The notes under the pieces are model-generated. The model made no database searches. It was given only the letters and a program-made list of their open reading frames with translations, and was not told where the DNA came from. From Dendrophyllia cribrosa (lineage: Eukaryota; Cnidaria; Anthozoa; Scleractinia; Dendrophylliidae), in NCBI GenBank assembly GCA_024195265.1, contig JAJLRJ010000001.1, positions 55,911,202-55,975,201 of the forward strand: 64,000 nucleotides of DNA, written 5' to 3'. The position numbers and the translations under genes were made by a program. Of the stretch, positions 1-9,509 are shown piece after piece (within the stretch, counting starts at the first letter, position 1; each line of letters opens with the position of its first letter).

Positions 1-304
1 CATTAAAAACTCTTATTGGTGAACCCCAAAATACAGAAGTCGATCGCCTAGGGGAGTTAAATATATTTACTTGTCAGAATTGAAAAGACGCGTTAAAAAC
101 GTTGATGTTTTGGAAGAATGATGAAGTCATATTAGTGAACTCCAAAATACAAAAGTCGATCGCCTAGGGGAGTTAAATATATTTACTTGTCAGAATTGAA
201 AAGACGCGTTAAAAACGTTGATGTTTTGGAAGCACAATGAAGTCATATTAGTGAACTCCAAAATACAAAAGTCGATCGCCTAGGGGAGTTAAATATATTT
301 ACTT
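1..304. repeat. 116-bp tandem array, about 2.6 copies
   Basis: The block AGTCGATCGCCTAGGGGAG recurs at 38, 154 and 270, giving an exact 116-bp period. The array is cut by the window start and stops after about 304. A lone partial copy with the same core recurs at about 736-773. No coding potential is apparent. Confidence 0.85.
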
Positions 305-600
305 CGATTCCAGGATTGTTTTGGGTAAGAACATTTTGGCAAGTATTTTCGGGAGGGCTTAATTGAGAGAAGTAGGGATTTTTTGGGGTATTCAAAATAA
401 TATGAAAATCATGGCAAATAAATGTTGCCGTGCGTAGTGCCCGCGTAGTACTACGAATGTAGTACAACCACACTTGTTATAACATTCAATCCCTTCTGAG
501 TATTTTTAAAGTTCGAAAATTCAGTATGGGATTTTTTTGGGTTCAATTTTGGTTCGGGGGAATTTTATTGGGTTATGCTGGAAGCTCCAGGGATTTTTTT

Positions 601-717
601 TTTTGTTTTGGGGGGGGGGGGGGGGGGGGGTGGAGGTATTGATTTTTCCCCATTCAGTCGCATTTCCCAGTCACTTTAGTACCACCCACTCCCCCCCCCC
701 CCCCCCCGGGGGGGGGG
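601..717. repeat. Low-complexity G and C homopolymer runs
   Basis: A run of 21 G at 610-630 is followed by about 60 bp of mixed sequence, then 17 C and 10 G at 691-717. Such runs are prone to assembly error, so the translation across them is not meaningful. Confidence 0.8.
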
Positions 718-1881
718 CTTATTAGTAACCAAAACAAAATACAAAAGTCGATCGCCTAGGGGAGTTAACTATACAAAGATGCGGTATCAGGGACAAATAG
801 TCGCTTACGAAAGGATTGTTACAGGATTGTTAGACCTCAATCCTGTAAAAGCCATCGAAATTTATTTGAGTTTGCATGTGGCGAAAACAGTACTGTGGTC
901 ATTAATGTACACAATTATATATCAATTATACATGTAAATATTGCAAAAACTGTAGTCCAATTTTTATTCACAAGCATTTATATTACCCTTATTTTGTGGT
1001 TCGTGGTTGCCATAATTCGGCTTACTCGCAGAAAATTAACATTTTGAATCCACCACTCAACAGGCGATTTTCTTCATGGCTCATTTTAAAGCAACTGCAA
1101 AACAATAGCCCTGATTAACATCAGAAAATAAAAAACTGCAGGATTATTCTGGTTTAGGGTTAGGCCATAATGAAAATGGCCTATTAAAGTTGACTTTTGA
1201 GACTGAGAAATTGCAGTTCCTGCTATCAATGGACTGCCATCAGTTAATGAATTTTATATCAAGCATACTTATGATGGAGGAGTAGAAACAATAGGCACGA
1301 TTACAGAAAAAGAAATTTGCATTTTTGAAAACTTCAGCTAGCAGATGAAAGTACATCTGTTACGTTTACAAAAAAAATACTATTTGTTCGATATAGAAAG
1401 GAAAACTTGTGACAAGTAGAGGACACTGAAATCGCTTATTACAAAGTGTAGCGGAAATAATCTTTAAGGGCTAAATTATTGTTTTCTTGCGATTTGACTT
1501 TCCTTTTGTTCGAGATAGGTTTAGCGTAATAGAAACGATAGATTTTACCGTGTAATAGACAACTCCGCGCTTATTAATTCATGGATAATCAGGGCAAACA
1601 TGCTGCCAAATACAGTGTTTGTATGGGGCGTCAAATAATTTTGGAAAAATTTGAATTCTGCAACGTTAATGGCTTTAAAACTTGCAATACTAAGAATACG
1701 ATTTTACACATCAAATATTAGGGATGCAGCAATGTTAGAGCTTGCAGTCACGTTTATACGTTGTCCATATATTTGTCGATAAAACAAAGTCGAAGTCTAC
1801 GGATAAATTTACAGACAAATATATGGAAAACAAAGAAAATATCTAAATCCTGGTTTCCACATAATTGCGCGGGTCAACTCG

Positions 1882-1925
1882 GTCGTCCCAGTCGTTTCAA
1901 TAAATATTGAGACGACTGGGACGAC
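1882..1925. repeat. Perfect 14-bp inverted repeat (hairpin)
   Basis: GTCGTCCCAGTCGT at 1882-1895 is matched by its exact reverse complement at 1912-1925, with a 16-nt AT-rich loop. It is probably a MITE relic. Confidence 0.7.
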
Positions 1926-2195
1926 TGGGTCGATCCGGACGACTATAGGGTTTCGATTCAATCGCCTCGGTCATCTGAAAGAATGAGATCGAGATTGTGC
2001 GGTCGCCAGACGGCACTTTGCTCCTCAAAAAACGCCCGTAGGCGCTCCTTTTGTTTTTGTATTTTTCTGCTTTTTCTCCGTCCATTTGGAATTTTTGGTT
2101 TATCTTCTTATAACAGTTAAATCGTGTGTATTTAACAAATAAATTTTAGTTCACCATTATATGTCGTCTGATAAATAATGGTTTGACATGATAGC

Positions 2196-2232
2196 ATGGT
2201 CAAAACAGAGTGAACGCAACTGTTTTGACCAT
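2196..2232. repeat. Perfect 13-bp inverted repeat (hairpin)
   Basis: ATGGTCAAAACAG at 2196-2208 pairs with CTGTTTTGACCAT at 2220-2232 around an 11-nt loop. It lies just outside the TTAA-flanked element. Confidence 0.7.
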
Positions 2233-2549
2233 ACTATGGCAACTGTTAAGGGCTCATGGACGTATTTCTCGCGCATTGCTAAGGAAGTGAAAAATCATTT
2301 CCAGTGAATGACGCAGGCATTTAGGCAGCCAATCAGAAAAACCCCGCGAGAACCCACTAAAGCACAGATCTCTGGTCAGACGAATAGCGCATGCGTTGAT
2401 AAAATGATTTTCGGTTCAACCTTGTTCCCAGTACCCTCGTTTCAGATTGCTTCCGGTTTGCAGAAAAATCCTAAATTCTTGGCGGTCTCTAACTTGATTC
2501 ATTATATTTCAATGTTACATTTATCTAACCTGGATATGGAATATAACTA

Positions 2550-2735
2550 AGTATGCGTCTATTGAAATCATTTTCAATACAATTTTTATGGACAAATCAA
2601 TATTTTAAATCTCTCAAAAAAAAATCTATTTTTCAAATTAAAAGTATGCGTCTATTGAAATCATTTTCAATACAATTTTTATGGACAAATCAATATTTTA
2701 AATCTCTCAAAAAAAAATCTATTTTTCAAATTAAA
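2550..2735. repeat. 93-bp tandem duplication
   Basis: The unit starting AGTATGCGTCTATTG occurs at 2550-2642 and again at 2643-2735 with no difference I can see. It lies in the left part of the split MITE. The identity implies a recent event or an assembly duplication. Confidence 0.9.
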
Positions 2736-2864
2736 ACGAAATCCATACTTACGATGATGGGAAAATGAATAAATACCAAAATGCGACACATCAAAAATTT
2801 TAGACTTTTTCGTTACTGGTCACGTGATCATGGGCGTGGCTCGATGACGTCATTTTTGGTTTTA

Positions 2865-2870
2865 GGACTG
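2865..2870. repeat. Polinton target-site duplication, left copy
   Basis: GGACTG lies immediately outside the left terminal repeat and is repeated directly at 20014-20019. Six base pairs is the known Polinton duplication length. Confidence 0.9.
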
Positions 2871-3292
2871 AGTTAGTGCAAACCTGGACTTAGGTAAACC
2901 GTGGCATTTTGGAGAAGAGTCCTGTTTTCAATTGGATCCAACTAACTAAAATCCATCATTGTGACGTCATTTTGAAAAATAAATTGAACGCACCATTGGC
3001 CGAGTGGTTGTCACGCGGATTGTGTTACAACCCCTGGGGTATTCTCGGAACCAACCCCTGGTCCAAACGGAGCCCTATGTATGATATGCTTTGATATTTT
3101 TATCAAAGCATCCCTTCTTATATATAAGTGCGTTTCAATGTTATTAGAAAATGCCTGTTTCATTGTATGTAACGAAAAGATGCTATTCCACTAGGGATTC
3201 AATACCATCATCATAGCATTAAACAAGCCCTGGAAGACAATGCTGGATGCTCGTGGGTAGACCCCTTGGAGCTAGTGAATTTTCATATGATT
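2871..3292. repeat. Polinton left terminal inverted repeat (422 bp)
   Basis: Each position p matches the complement of position 22884-p from 2871 to 3292; I saw no mismatch on reading. It contains a perfect hairpin (3087-3110), a CRE-like TGACGTCA (2962-2969), a tRNA-like A-box (2997-3007) and a TATATAAG at about 3121. A 61-codon ORF in it recurs only because the repeat does. Confidence 0.95.
3087..3110. terminator. Perfect hairpin inside left TIR
   Basis: TGCTTTGATA (3087-3096), loop TTTT, TATCAAAGCA (3101-3110). The terminal genes on both sides are transcribed outward toward their TIR, so the hairpin could end or process transcripts, or serve in replication of the ends. The structure is seen; the role is inferred. 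Confidence 0.45.
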
Positions 3293-3347
3293 CAATATAT
3301 GTTAAAACTAAGGTCTGGCCATATACCAAGGTCTAACATATAGAATC

Positions 3348-3395
3348 AAGGATGATATACAAAATGGTTGGCCATACCAAAATGCTATCATCCTT
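3348..3395 (-). terminator. Inverted repeat downstream of the helicase gene
   Basis: AAGGATGATA (3348-3357) pairs with TATCATCCTT (3386-3395) across 28 nt, just beyond the stop of the leftmost gene. A terminator or 3'-end role is possible but unproven. The rest of 3293-3426 is non-coding. Confidence 0.3.
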
Positions 3396-3426
3396 ATAAA
3401 AAATGGAATATAAGGTGATAAAGTAC

Positions 3427-6400
3427 CTATCTTTTAGCAACGTTACATGATACACAGGTTAGTTTACAGTTTGAAATTATGTGTGCTTTTTTATTGTCGA
3501 TCCTATCGGCTGTAATATTACTCGTTACCTTGTTGTCTTCAATTATAGAAACCTCAAATAACACATTACATAATGGGCACTTTTTATTAGTCCTATATTG
3601 TATTTTGAACCATTCAGGGTCAATATAGTTTTCACTATTGTATTGTCTACCTGCTTTTTTATCTTGTTGTTTATATCCCTGTACTTTTTGATTAAAATAT
3701 AGTCTTACCCAAGATTTTTTCAGGGACATAACTTCTTCATTTGAATGCTCGTATATTTGTACATTGTTGAGATCGGATGCTCTTGTTATAGCAGTCCAAA
3801 TAAAATATCTATTAACATATGGCGTGTTACTATCGAATACAGTTATCTTATCTTTGATGCTCAACCCTTGAACAGAATCACATGTATTTGCATATGGCAT
3901 TTTGAAATGTTTTTTGAATAATTTATATGGAATGACCATATCGATATGGTCTATGGGTTCATTAATAATAACATCGTTGTCATTGATTGTTTTGATTAAA
4001 TACCTGTAGTTTACATATAGTCTTATTTTTGATGATTTGTAATGTGATTTGCATACCATATCCATCCCCTCATAGAATCCGTCTCTCTTAATAACGTTTT
4101 TAGAAATATGGTTATTGACCTGGTCACATCTGAAGTTGAATAGACATATATTATTAGTTGTTTTTACTTGTTTCATACTGTTAATGACGGTTATGCCGTG
4201 TTTTTTGAATGTGTCTATGGGTCTTTTACTTAGATCAAATAGATCCTTTTTTATTTTTATTAGTCTCTCTTTATCTTCATTGCTGTGTAATCTTTTATTG
4301 ATCCTTAATGTCATTTGGTTTGGGAACATTTGATTAAGGCAGAATAACTGATAATCGTTTTGGTTTTCGATATTATTGCAACCAAAGTTGAATGGTTTTC
4401 TTTGATCGATATCACCAGTACAGTGGAATAACTTGTCATTGTTTTGTTCTATGTATGATTTTATAGAGTATAATTGTCTTGGGTTGTACAATAATATTTC
4501 ATCAAATACTATACAGTTATATATAGATGTATTATATTGATTGGTCTTTATATTGTCATCGATACCTAGTCCTAGTAATTTATTTAGTGTTATTGCATTA
4601 TGCCCATTTTTTCTCAGATCCTGGCATAATTTGTTATACGGTGATACAAATAAACAGTTATTTTTATGCTTACAAGCTGTTGTTTTACCAACTCCTGGTA
4701 AAACGCCCTTGATAAATGTATTGGTATCATTCATAATGTTTAACAACTCTTGATTATTATATTCGTCTTTTATATTATGTTCAATTGTTTCAATATCTTG
4801 AATTATTGGTAGTTCATTTTCATTACACTTAATTTCTGAATTGATTAGGAATTTTCCTTTTTCTAGCTTGTAATTACCAATTTTGTCAGATAAGTCAAAT
4901 AACTTTCTCACCATTTGGATATTTTTGTTATTATCAGTGATCATTAATGAATCGGTCTTTATACCATGTACTGAAATATTATTGCTTATAAGCTTTTGAT
5001 ATGTATTATAGTTTTTCAAATCACGGATCTCATAAATGAGTTCTTTGATAGGAATGAATCCGTTTGTTAATTCTTTCTCTTTAGAAACTGATAGTATATG
5101 TAATGTATCTTTTATCATGGTTTTATACTCAATACCCTCTAATGGTAGCATATTGGCTTCAATCCCATAGTCTAAACGGTTTATATTGTTATTATCAGTC
5201 ATTATCTCAATTGTCTCTTCTTCATTGATAGCATATATTTGACCCATATTTAATTTTGTTTGATAATATAATGCTTCGTTGCAATTTTTAAATGCTTTAC
5301 ATATTGATTTTTTATTTTTCTTCTTTTCGATTAGTCCTAGATTTTTATTCACAATAAATTTTTTCAAGTCTGTTGGTAATTTGCTATTAAATACATTTTT
5401 CACAAGATCTTTACTATTTGATTTGATCAGGTTTGATGGTTTCTTGTAATATAACACTTGGAATTTCTCATTGATTCTGTTTAACTTGTATCCATACACT
5501 CGTGAGTAAATATTATTGAACAATATTGGATTAGCAACTTTTTCTACCTTAACGATGTATTGTGTATAATCTTCTAATTTGTGATTATCATATTTCTGCC
5601 ATATATCAAAATGATTAAAAACTGGATAATATTGGATGTCAATGAAATCACTCGTATATGCTTTTCTTGAATCTACACCAAGAAGTGGTTTATTAACATA
5701 TTCGGTGAAGAATCCTGATTTTGGCCCAATTTGTAAATAAGATTCTATATTTATTGTTTGTTTATTATATGTAGACATGTGTTCATTGCATAATAAACCA
5801 CTATAGAATATATTGTCAATTGTATTATATAACTCAAAATTGTCTTTATCAATCCATACATCACTATCATTTGCTTTTGTATCAGATAATGATATCGTGA
5901 ATAATATGTTGTTATATTTCACTAAGAGAGATATGATTTTTCCACTCATCATTCGTATTTCTGGGGTATATTCTAGATTATTTATAATAGCAAATAACAA
6001 TGTATCTAGATAATCATTATATATAATTGATACAATATGAAGATCATCATCATTGGCCTCTGTTTTGTTATATGATTTTATGTATTTAGTGACCTCTTCA
6101 GTGTTATTTAGAAATATTGGATGTTCTTTATTGGATGATTCTTGTCTTATATTATATGTATTAGATACTATTAAAGAATTGATCTCAATGTTAATATCAT
6201 CATCTGTGGTTGCCCAATGCAATTGCTCGAATTCTTTTATATTTTGATTAATTTCGTAACAATGGTTATTCAATATATATATGTACAAATTAGAAGGATT
6301 TAGATTTTTATTTCTTTTTTCTGTTTTGTATTTAAAAATAGATCCAAATGGACCATAGACATGTAAGCCTAGATTAAATTTTTTGAAGAAGGTTAATGAT

Positions 6401-6642
6401 TTATTAATAGATAGGCCAATATTTTCATTCTTATATTCGATTTCACACAAGTCACAAAGGGTCTCTGTTGTTAAATCAAAATTGTAACTCTTGTATTTTT
6501 GATTTGCTTTTTTAATAAATGCTTTTTGAAATCGTTTGACAATCAAGTTAATATAACACGAATTGTCTTTAATATTAACTGGTTTCTTATTTTGATCAAT
6601 GTTAATGTATCGACTATAAACACCATTTTCTGTTTTTGACAT
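3427..6642 (-). CDS. PolB-like palm / SF1 helicase / HNH fusion protein
   Basis: A very large replication-type protein. Positions below count from an open frame that begins at 6720. A palm-like region has DSRKAYTSDF near residue 347 (resembles PolB motif A) and GIKTDS near 587 (resembles motif C, with Lys where the first Asp should be), followed by a KLEKGK stretch. An SF1 helicase follows: GVGKTT (about 677), VFDE (739), TGDIDQ (770), SVQG (950), TAITRA (977). The C-terminus is an HNH module, CPLC...DRIDN...HI..N...C..CN (1050-1097). The first ATG is at 6642; 26 more codons are open up to 6720 without ATG and overlap the upstream gene in its -1 frame. Helicase and HNH calls are firm; an active polymerase is doubtful. 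Confidence 0.8.
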   Translation of the reverse strand: MSKTENGVYSRYINIDQNKKPVNIKDNSCYINLIVKRFQKAFIKKANQKYKSYNFDLTTETLCDLCEIEYKNENIGLSINKSLTFFKKFNLGLHVYGPFGSIFKYKTEKRNKNLNPSNLYIYILNNHCYEINQNIKEFEQLHWATTDDDINIEINSLIVSNTYNIRQESSNKEHPIFLNNTEEVTKYIKSYNKTEANDDDLHIVSIIYNDYLDTLLFAIINNLEYTPEIRMMSGKIISLLVKYNNILFTISLSDTKANDSDVWIDKDNFELYNTIDNIFYSGLLCNEHMSTYNKQTINIESYLQIGPKSGFFTEYVNKPLLGVDSRKAYTSDFIDIQYYPVFNHFDIWQKYDNHKLEDYTQYIVKVEKVANPILFNNIYSRVYGYKLNRINEKFQVLYYKKPSNLIKSNSKDLVKNVFNSKLPTDLKKFIVNKNLGLIEKKKNKKSICKAFKNCNEALYYQTKLNMGQIYAINEEETIEIMTDNNNINRLDYGIEANMLPLEGIEYKTMIKDTLHILSVSKEKELTNGFIPIKELIYEIRDLKNYNTYQKLISNNISVHGIKTDSLMITDNNKNIQMVRKLFDLSDKIGNYKLEKGKFLINSEIKCNENELPIIQDIETIEHNIKDEYNNQELLNIMNDTNTFIKGVLPGVGKTTACKHKNNCLFVSPYNKLCQDLRKNGHNAITLNKLLGLGIDDNIKTNQYNTSIYNCIVFDEILLYNPRQLYSIKSYIEQNNDKLFHCTGDIDQRKPFNFGCNNIENQNDYQLFCLNQMFPNQMTLRINKRLHSNEDKERLIKIKKDLFDLSKRPIDTFKKHGITVINSMKQVKTTNNICLFNFRCDQVNNHISKNVIKRDGFYEGMDMVCKSHYKSSKIRLYVNYRYLIKTINDNDVIINEPIDHIDMVIPYKLFKKHFKMPYANTCDSVQGLSIKDKITVFDSNTPYVNRYFIWTAITRASDLNNVQIYEHSNEEVMSLKKSWVRLYFNQKVQGYKQQDKKAGRQYNSENYIDPEWFKIQYRTNKKCPLCNVLFEVSIIEDNKVTSNITADRIDNKKAHIISNCKLTCVSCNVAKR

Positions 6643-6707
6643 AAATAGATCCTCGTCGAGTATATCAATTACTTTGGTATTATTATTGTTCGTATTTGTG
6701 ATCGATT

Positions 6708-7370
6708 TTATATGATACAATTGAAATAATCTCTTTGATCATTAAACAATTGTGTAAAATCTTCTGACGATGATAATGATCGTATCACTGTGTCAAATTC
6801 GTCTTTATTATAATCATATATACGTTTTCCAATATATCCATCATTGTTACCTTTATTTATAATAAAATATCGACGGATTCTTAAAATATATGGTTCCCCA
6901 AACTGATCCTTAAATGCTATTTTGTTTTTTATAATGTCATCCTTATTTTTCCTCTCGAATAAAAGGACATCAGCCGTTTGTTTAGTTCTTATTGCTGGAA
7001 TTGGTTGTTTCTTAGTCCTTGGTGTTGGTATTGGCTTTTTCCTTTGATATCCATCTCTGAATTGCACCGGTGGTAATATTATATTGTCTTCATATGCTTG
7101 AACCATTTGCCTAATAGATTTTCTTGGTATAGGCAATGGCTTCTTTTTTGATAAGATTATGTCAATTAATTGTTGTTTATTAAGTGATTGTAAATATTCT
7201 TGATTCATTTTTTCTATATTATTATTATATGTTTTTTTATTTTTAAGTGCGTTTGGATATACCATGTTTTTCAAGGTCTTACTAATAGCAGGATGTCGGC
7301 CTTGTTTTGATGTGTGGATTGTAAGCAGATTCGGATTCCATCCCGGTTCGTTACTTATCGTGTAGCCCAT
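6708..7370 (-). CDS. Proline-rich Polinton protein of unknown function
   Basis: The product is 220 aa from the ATG at 7370. The middle carries repeated basic proline motifs (KPLPIPRKS, KPIPTPRTK, QPIPAIRTK) around a YEDNIILPP stretch, which look like SH3-type or other short linear ligands. The C-terminal third (from about residue 140) is charged and folded-looking with no recognised domain. Its stop overlaps the open frame of the helicase fusion by 13 nt, so the two were perhaps parts of one replication protein or are translationally coupled; no slippery heptamer is visible here. The function is unknown. I infer a replication-module partner from the position only. Confidence 0.65.
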   Translation of the reverse strand: MGYTISNEPGWNPNLLTIHTSKQGRHPAISKTLKNMVYPNALKNKKTYNNNIEKMNQEYLQSLNKQQLIDIILSKKKPLPIPRKSIRQMVQAYEDNIILPPVQFRDGYQRKKPIPTPRTKKQPIPAIRTKQTADVLLFERKNKDDIIKNKIAFKDQFGEPYILRIRRYFIINKGNNDGYIGKRIYDYNKDEFDTVIRSLSSSEDFTQLFNDQRDYFNCII

Positions 7371-7550
7371 AGGCAAACATGAATAATCATCTTTGCCTAT
7401 ATAATAGACGATAAATAGAAAGCAAATCCCAAAATGTATGGATATAGGATTTCTATTCTATGGTTTTTCATATATCACTAATAATATATCTCAATAATTC
7501 TTAAAGTGTTTTTCATATTTTTATATATTAATAATTCTTAAAGTGTTTTT

Positions 7551-7703
7551 TTATATATCATTTTCACTATTCTCCCATAATAATTCATTAATCGTTGTGT
7601 TATAATAAACAATAGCATTTCGAACCCTTAAAAGAACCATATTAATTGCTTTCTTATGATTTCTTAAAATATCTTTTTCGATATCATCATCATCAACAAT
7701 CAT
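7551..7703 (-). CDS. Small acidic/helical ORF, 50 aa
   Basis: ATG at 7703, stop at 7551. It starts MIVDDDDIEKD and continues as a likely amphipathic helix (KKAINMVLLRVRNAIVYY). It fills most of the gap between the proline-rich gene and the integrase, on the same strand as both. I do not recognise a family; conservation in sister elements would settle it. The rest of 7371-7736 is AT-rich, with a direct repeat of ATTCTTAAAGTG at about 7496 and 7534. Confidence 0.45.
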   Translation of the reverse strand: MIVDDDDIEKDILRNHKKAINMVLLRVRNAIVYYNTTINELLWENSENDI

Positions 7704-7736
7704 TGTTTTTCTATATTAATACTATATATAATATTT

Positions 7737-8684
7737 TTACAGTGCGTTTAAATCCTTCATTGGTATCCAGCTGTCAAAATCATCACTATATCCCTTCCAC
7801 TTAACCAAAGCTTGTTTCTTTTTATAATCTCGTTTGATTACTTTATCAATACGGAATACATCTTGCTTGGCTTTTAATAATTCAGGTCCATAAAAACTTC
7901 CTTGTATGTCTTCATCATTGAGATCTTTTAATTTGTAAGTTATAGGGTTTGTGTATTGGATCTTATCAACTGTGAATACCTCTTCAGTCCAATTTGATGT
8001 GTAACCCTTGTCGAACACATTTCGTTTATACTTAGATATTCGAACCTTATCACCTATTTTAAATTTTGGTTTAGCTGATAATTGCTCCATATCACCATAC
8101 AAATTGAAATAAACTATACCTTCATTCTTCTTTTTACTAGCTTCTGTAGGTGTCATCTTTATGCTTGAATGTTCAGTATTATTATACTGTTTTACTAGTT
8201 TGGGAAGCATATCGAGATACATTGTATTACCTTGAACTGTGAACTGTTTCCACATTTTGGATTTTAATGTTCTGTTAAATCTCTCAATAATAACAGCTTT
8301 ACCTTCATTGAAAGTAGAATACATCTCAATATTACTTTTCTTTAACCAGTCTTTGAAAGTTTTATTATAGAATTCAGATCCTTGGTCTACCCAAATAAAT
8401 TTCGGTTTCCGTTTTGATTTTTTAATAACATCATTAAATGATTCAGTGATTGTATCACCTGTTTTGTTTTTAATAGGAATGCTCCAAGCAAATTTTGAAA
8501 ACACATCAATGATGTTTAACAAATATCTATAACCTTTATTCCATTTTGAAAACTTCTGCATTTCTACAAGATCAGCGCTCCAAATATCATCTATTCCATT
8601 GACAATAACTCTTCTAGTTCTGAATTTTCGTTTGATTGGCTTATGTAATTCATCGGCTAATTGTTGAGCCCAATCATTACTCAA
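7737..8684 (-). CDS. Retroviral-type DDE integrase with C-terminal chromodomain
   Basis: The integrase inserts the element DNA into the host chromosome. An RNase H-fold core has the acidic triad in WSADLVEMQ (about residue 37), WVDQGSEF and VIIERFNRTL. An SH3-like segment (KFKIGDKVRISKYKRN) follows, then a chromodomain at about 278-313 (ALVKWKGYSDDFDSWIPM), which may target chromatin. No N-terminal HHCC zinc finger is present. There is no in-frame ATG before the core: the frame opens at TTG 8684, overlapping the PLA2 stop as TTGA. It is the -1 frame of the PLA2 gene past an A AAA AAC heptamer at 8696-8702. Either frameshifting or an ATGA overlap with a mutated start would explain this. It has no promoter motif of its own. 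Confidence 0.9.
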   Translation of the reverse strand: MSNDWAQQLADELHKPIKRKFRTRRVIVNGIDDIWSADLVEMQKFSKWNKGYRYLLNIIDVFSKFAWSIPIKNKTGDTITESFNDVIKKSKRKPKFIWVDQGSEFYNKTFKDWLKKSNIEMYSTFNEGKAVIIERFNRTLKSKMWKQFTVQGNTMYLDMLPKLVKQYNNTEHSSIKMTPTEASKKKNEGIVYFNLYGDMEQLSAKPKFKIGDKVRISKYKRNVFDKGYTSNWTEEVFTVDKIQYTNPITYKLKDLNDEDIQGSFYGPELLKAKQDVFRIDKVIKRDYKKKQALVKWKGYSDDFDSWIPMKDLNAL

Positions 8685-8702
8685 CGCCGCTTTCCGTTTT
8701 TT
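8654..8702 (-). promoter_or_regulatory. Candidate -1 frameshift signal, PLA2 gene to integrase
   Basis: Read on the minus strand: heptamer A AAA AAC (8702-8696) in the PLA2 frame, 6-nt spacer GGAAAG, then stem CGGCGTTGAG (8689-8680), an 11-nt loop, CTCAAC (8668-8663), a 5-nt bulge and GCCG (8657-8654). A -1 slip enters the integrase frame and bypasses the PLA2 stop at 8681-8683. Confidence 0.5.
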
Positions 8703-9493
8703 GGCTTCCCTTTTTGTTTAACACCAAGACCTAGTGTCTGCTTTGTGTTAATAAGATTCCGAGCTACAGTATGTCCCCATTGTCTTTCATTGTATGGAAT
8801 AGCATCAAGAGCCTTAACCATCTTACGATCTGCATCATTCTTGCATTTCACTTGGTCACTTTTTGGTTTATTACCACAAACACTATATGCAATATCATGC
8901 CTCATACTGACATTATCTGTTTTACCTGTCGGCTGTTGGTATATTTCCAGTATCTGGCCTGTGTTGGGATCATACCTCAACTGCTGTTCAAGAGGATTGC
9001 CAGGTCCTGTGTACCGATGCCCAGGCAAAACAAAACCCTTCTTGGGTGCTACTTTTAAAATAGCCTTATGAATATCAATCCCATTACCTTTATGTAATGG
9101 ATCTAGTTTCTTACTAATATCTGAAGTTAAACTATCTAAGGCTTGATCCAAATATTTGTTAGCTATGTCTTTCACTTTTTGTTTAGCAAAACCAGATTTG
9201 ATTGCTTTTGATGCTCCGATTCTGCCTAGGTTATACAAACCTTTTAAAGCACTTTTAGCCGCAATTTCACCAAGAGAGTGTGAACCAGCAATATCTAAAA
9301 AGCCCCCAGCTTGTGAGGGCTCATCTAGTTTAAATGTTTATTGGATACAAATCGGCTTTTTATTATCCCACAAGAAGAACATTGTGATTTCAACATCAAT
9401 CGATTGTTTTTAGTTCTTAGTTCTTACATATCGTTCATAACCATGTACTGATTCTGTCTGTCGTTTTTCCTTCACACAATATGATTTTACCAT
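8681..9493 (-). pseudogene. PLA2-domain minor virion protein, 5' part frameshifted
   Basis: The 3' part is intact and carries a parvovirus-VP1-like secreted PLA2 fold: calcium loop YTGPGNPL and catalytic MRHDIAYSV. In parvoviruses this domain helps virions leave endosomes; the same role here is inferred. The frame is open from 9337 to 8681 but has no ATG. The only start with a promoter motif is ATG 9493, whose frame ends at 9410. A 7-bp tandem duplication (AGTTCTT at 9412-9418 and 9419-9425) causes that stop. The next stretch, with a Cys-x2-Cys-Gly motif, lies in another frame until a second shift near 9325-9340 returns to the PLA2 frame. So this copy is probably broken, or misassembled. Confidence 0.75.
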
Positions 9494-9509
9494 TTATATA
9501 TATATGTTA
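9494..9509 (-). promoter_or_regulatory. AT-rich start-proximal motif of PLA2 gene
   Basis: TAACATATATATATAA directly precedes ATG 9493 on the minus strand, matching the motif before the capsid genes. It supports 9493 as the ancestral start. Confidence 0.45.

Larger units (their letters stand above)
776..2245. other. Non-coding host DNA with small inverted repeats
   Basis: No convincing gene is visible. It contains 14-bp inverted repeats at 1764-1777/1814-1827 and the two hairpins listed separately. Short ORFs here show no recognisable domain. Confidence 0.5.

Noticed and set aside
2909..3094. 61-codon ORF present in both TIRs (plus copy at 19790-19975, minus strand)
   Set aside because: It recurs only because the TIR does; no domain, and the tRNA-like A-box runs through it.
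6642..6740. A third -1 frameshift site joining the proline-rich gene to the helicase fusion
   Set aside because: The relation is also -1 and the ORFs overlap, but no X XXY YYZ heptamer occurs in the short open window (a TGA closes it upstream).
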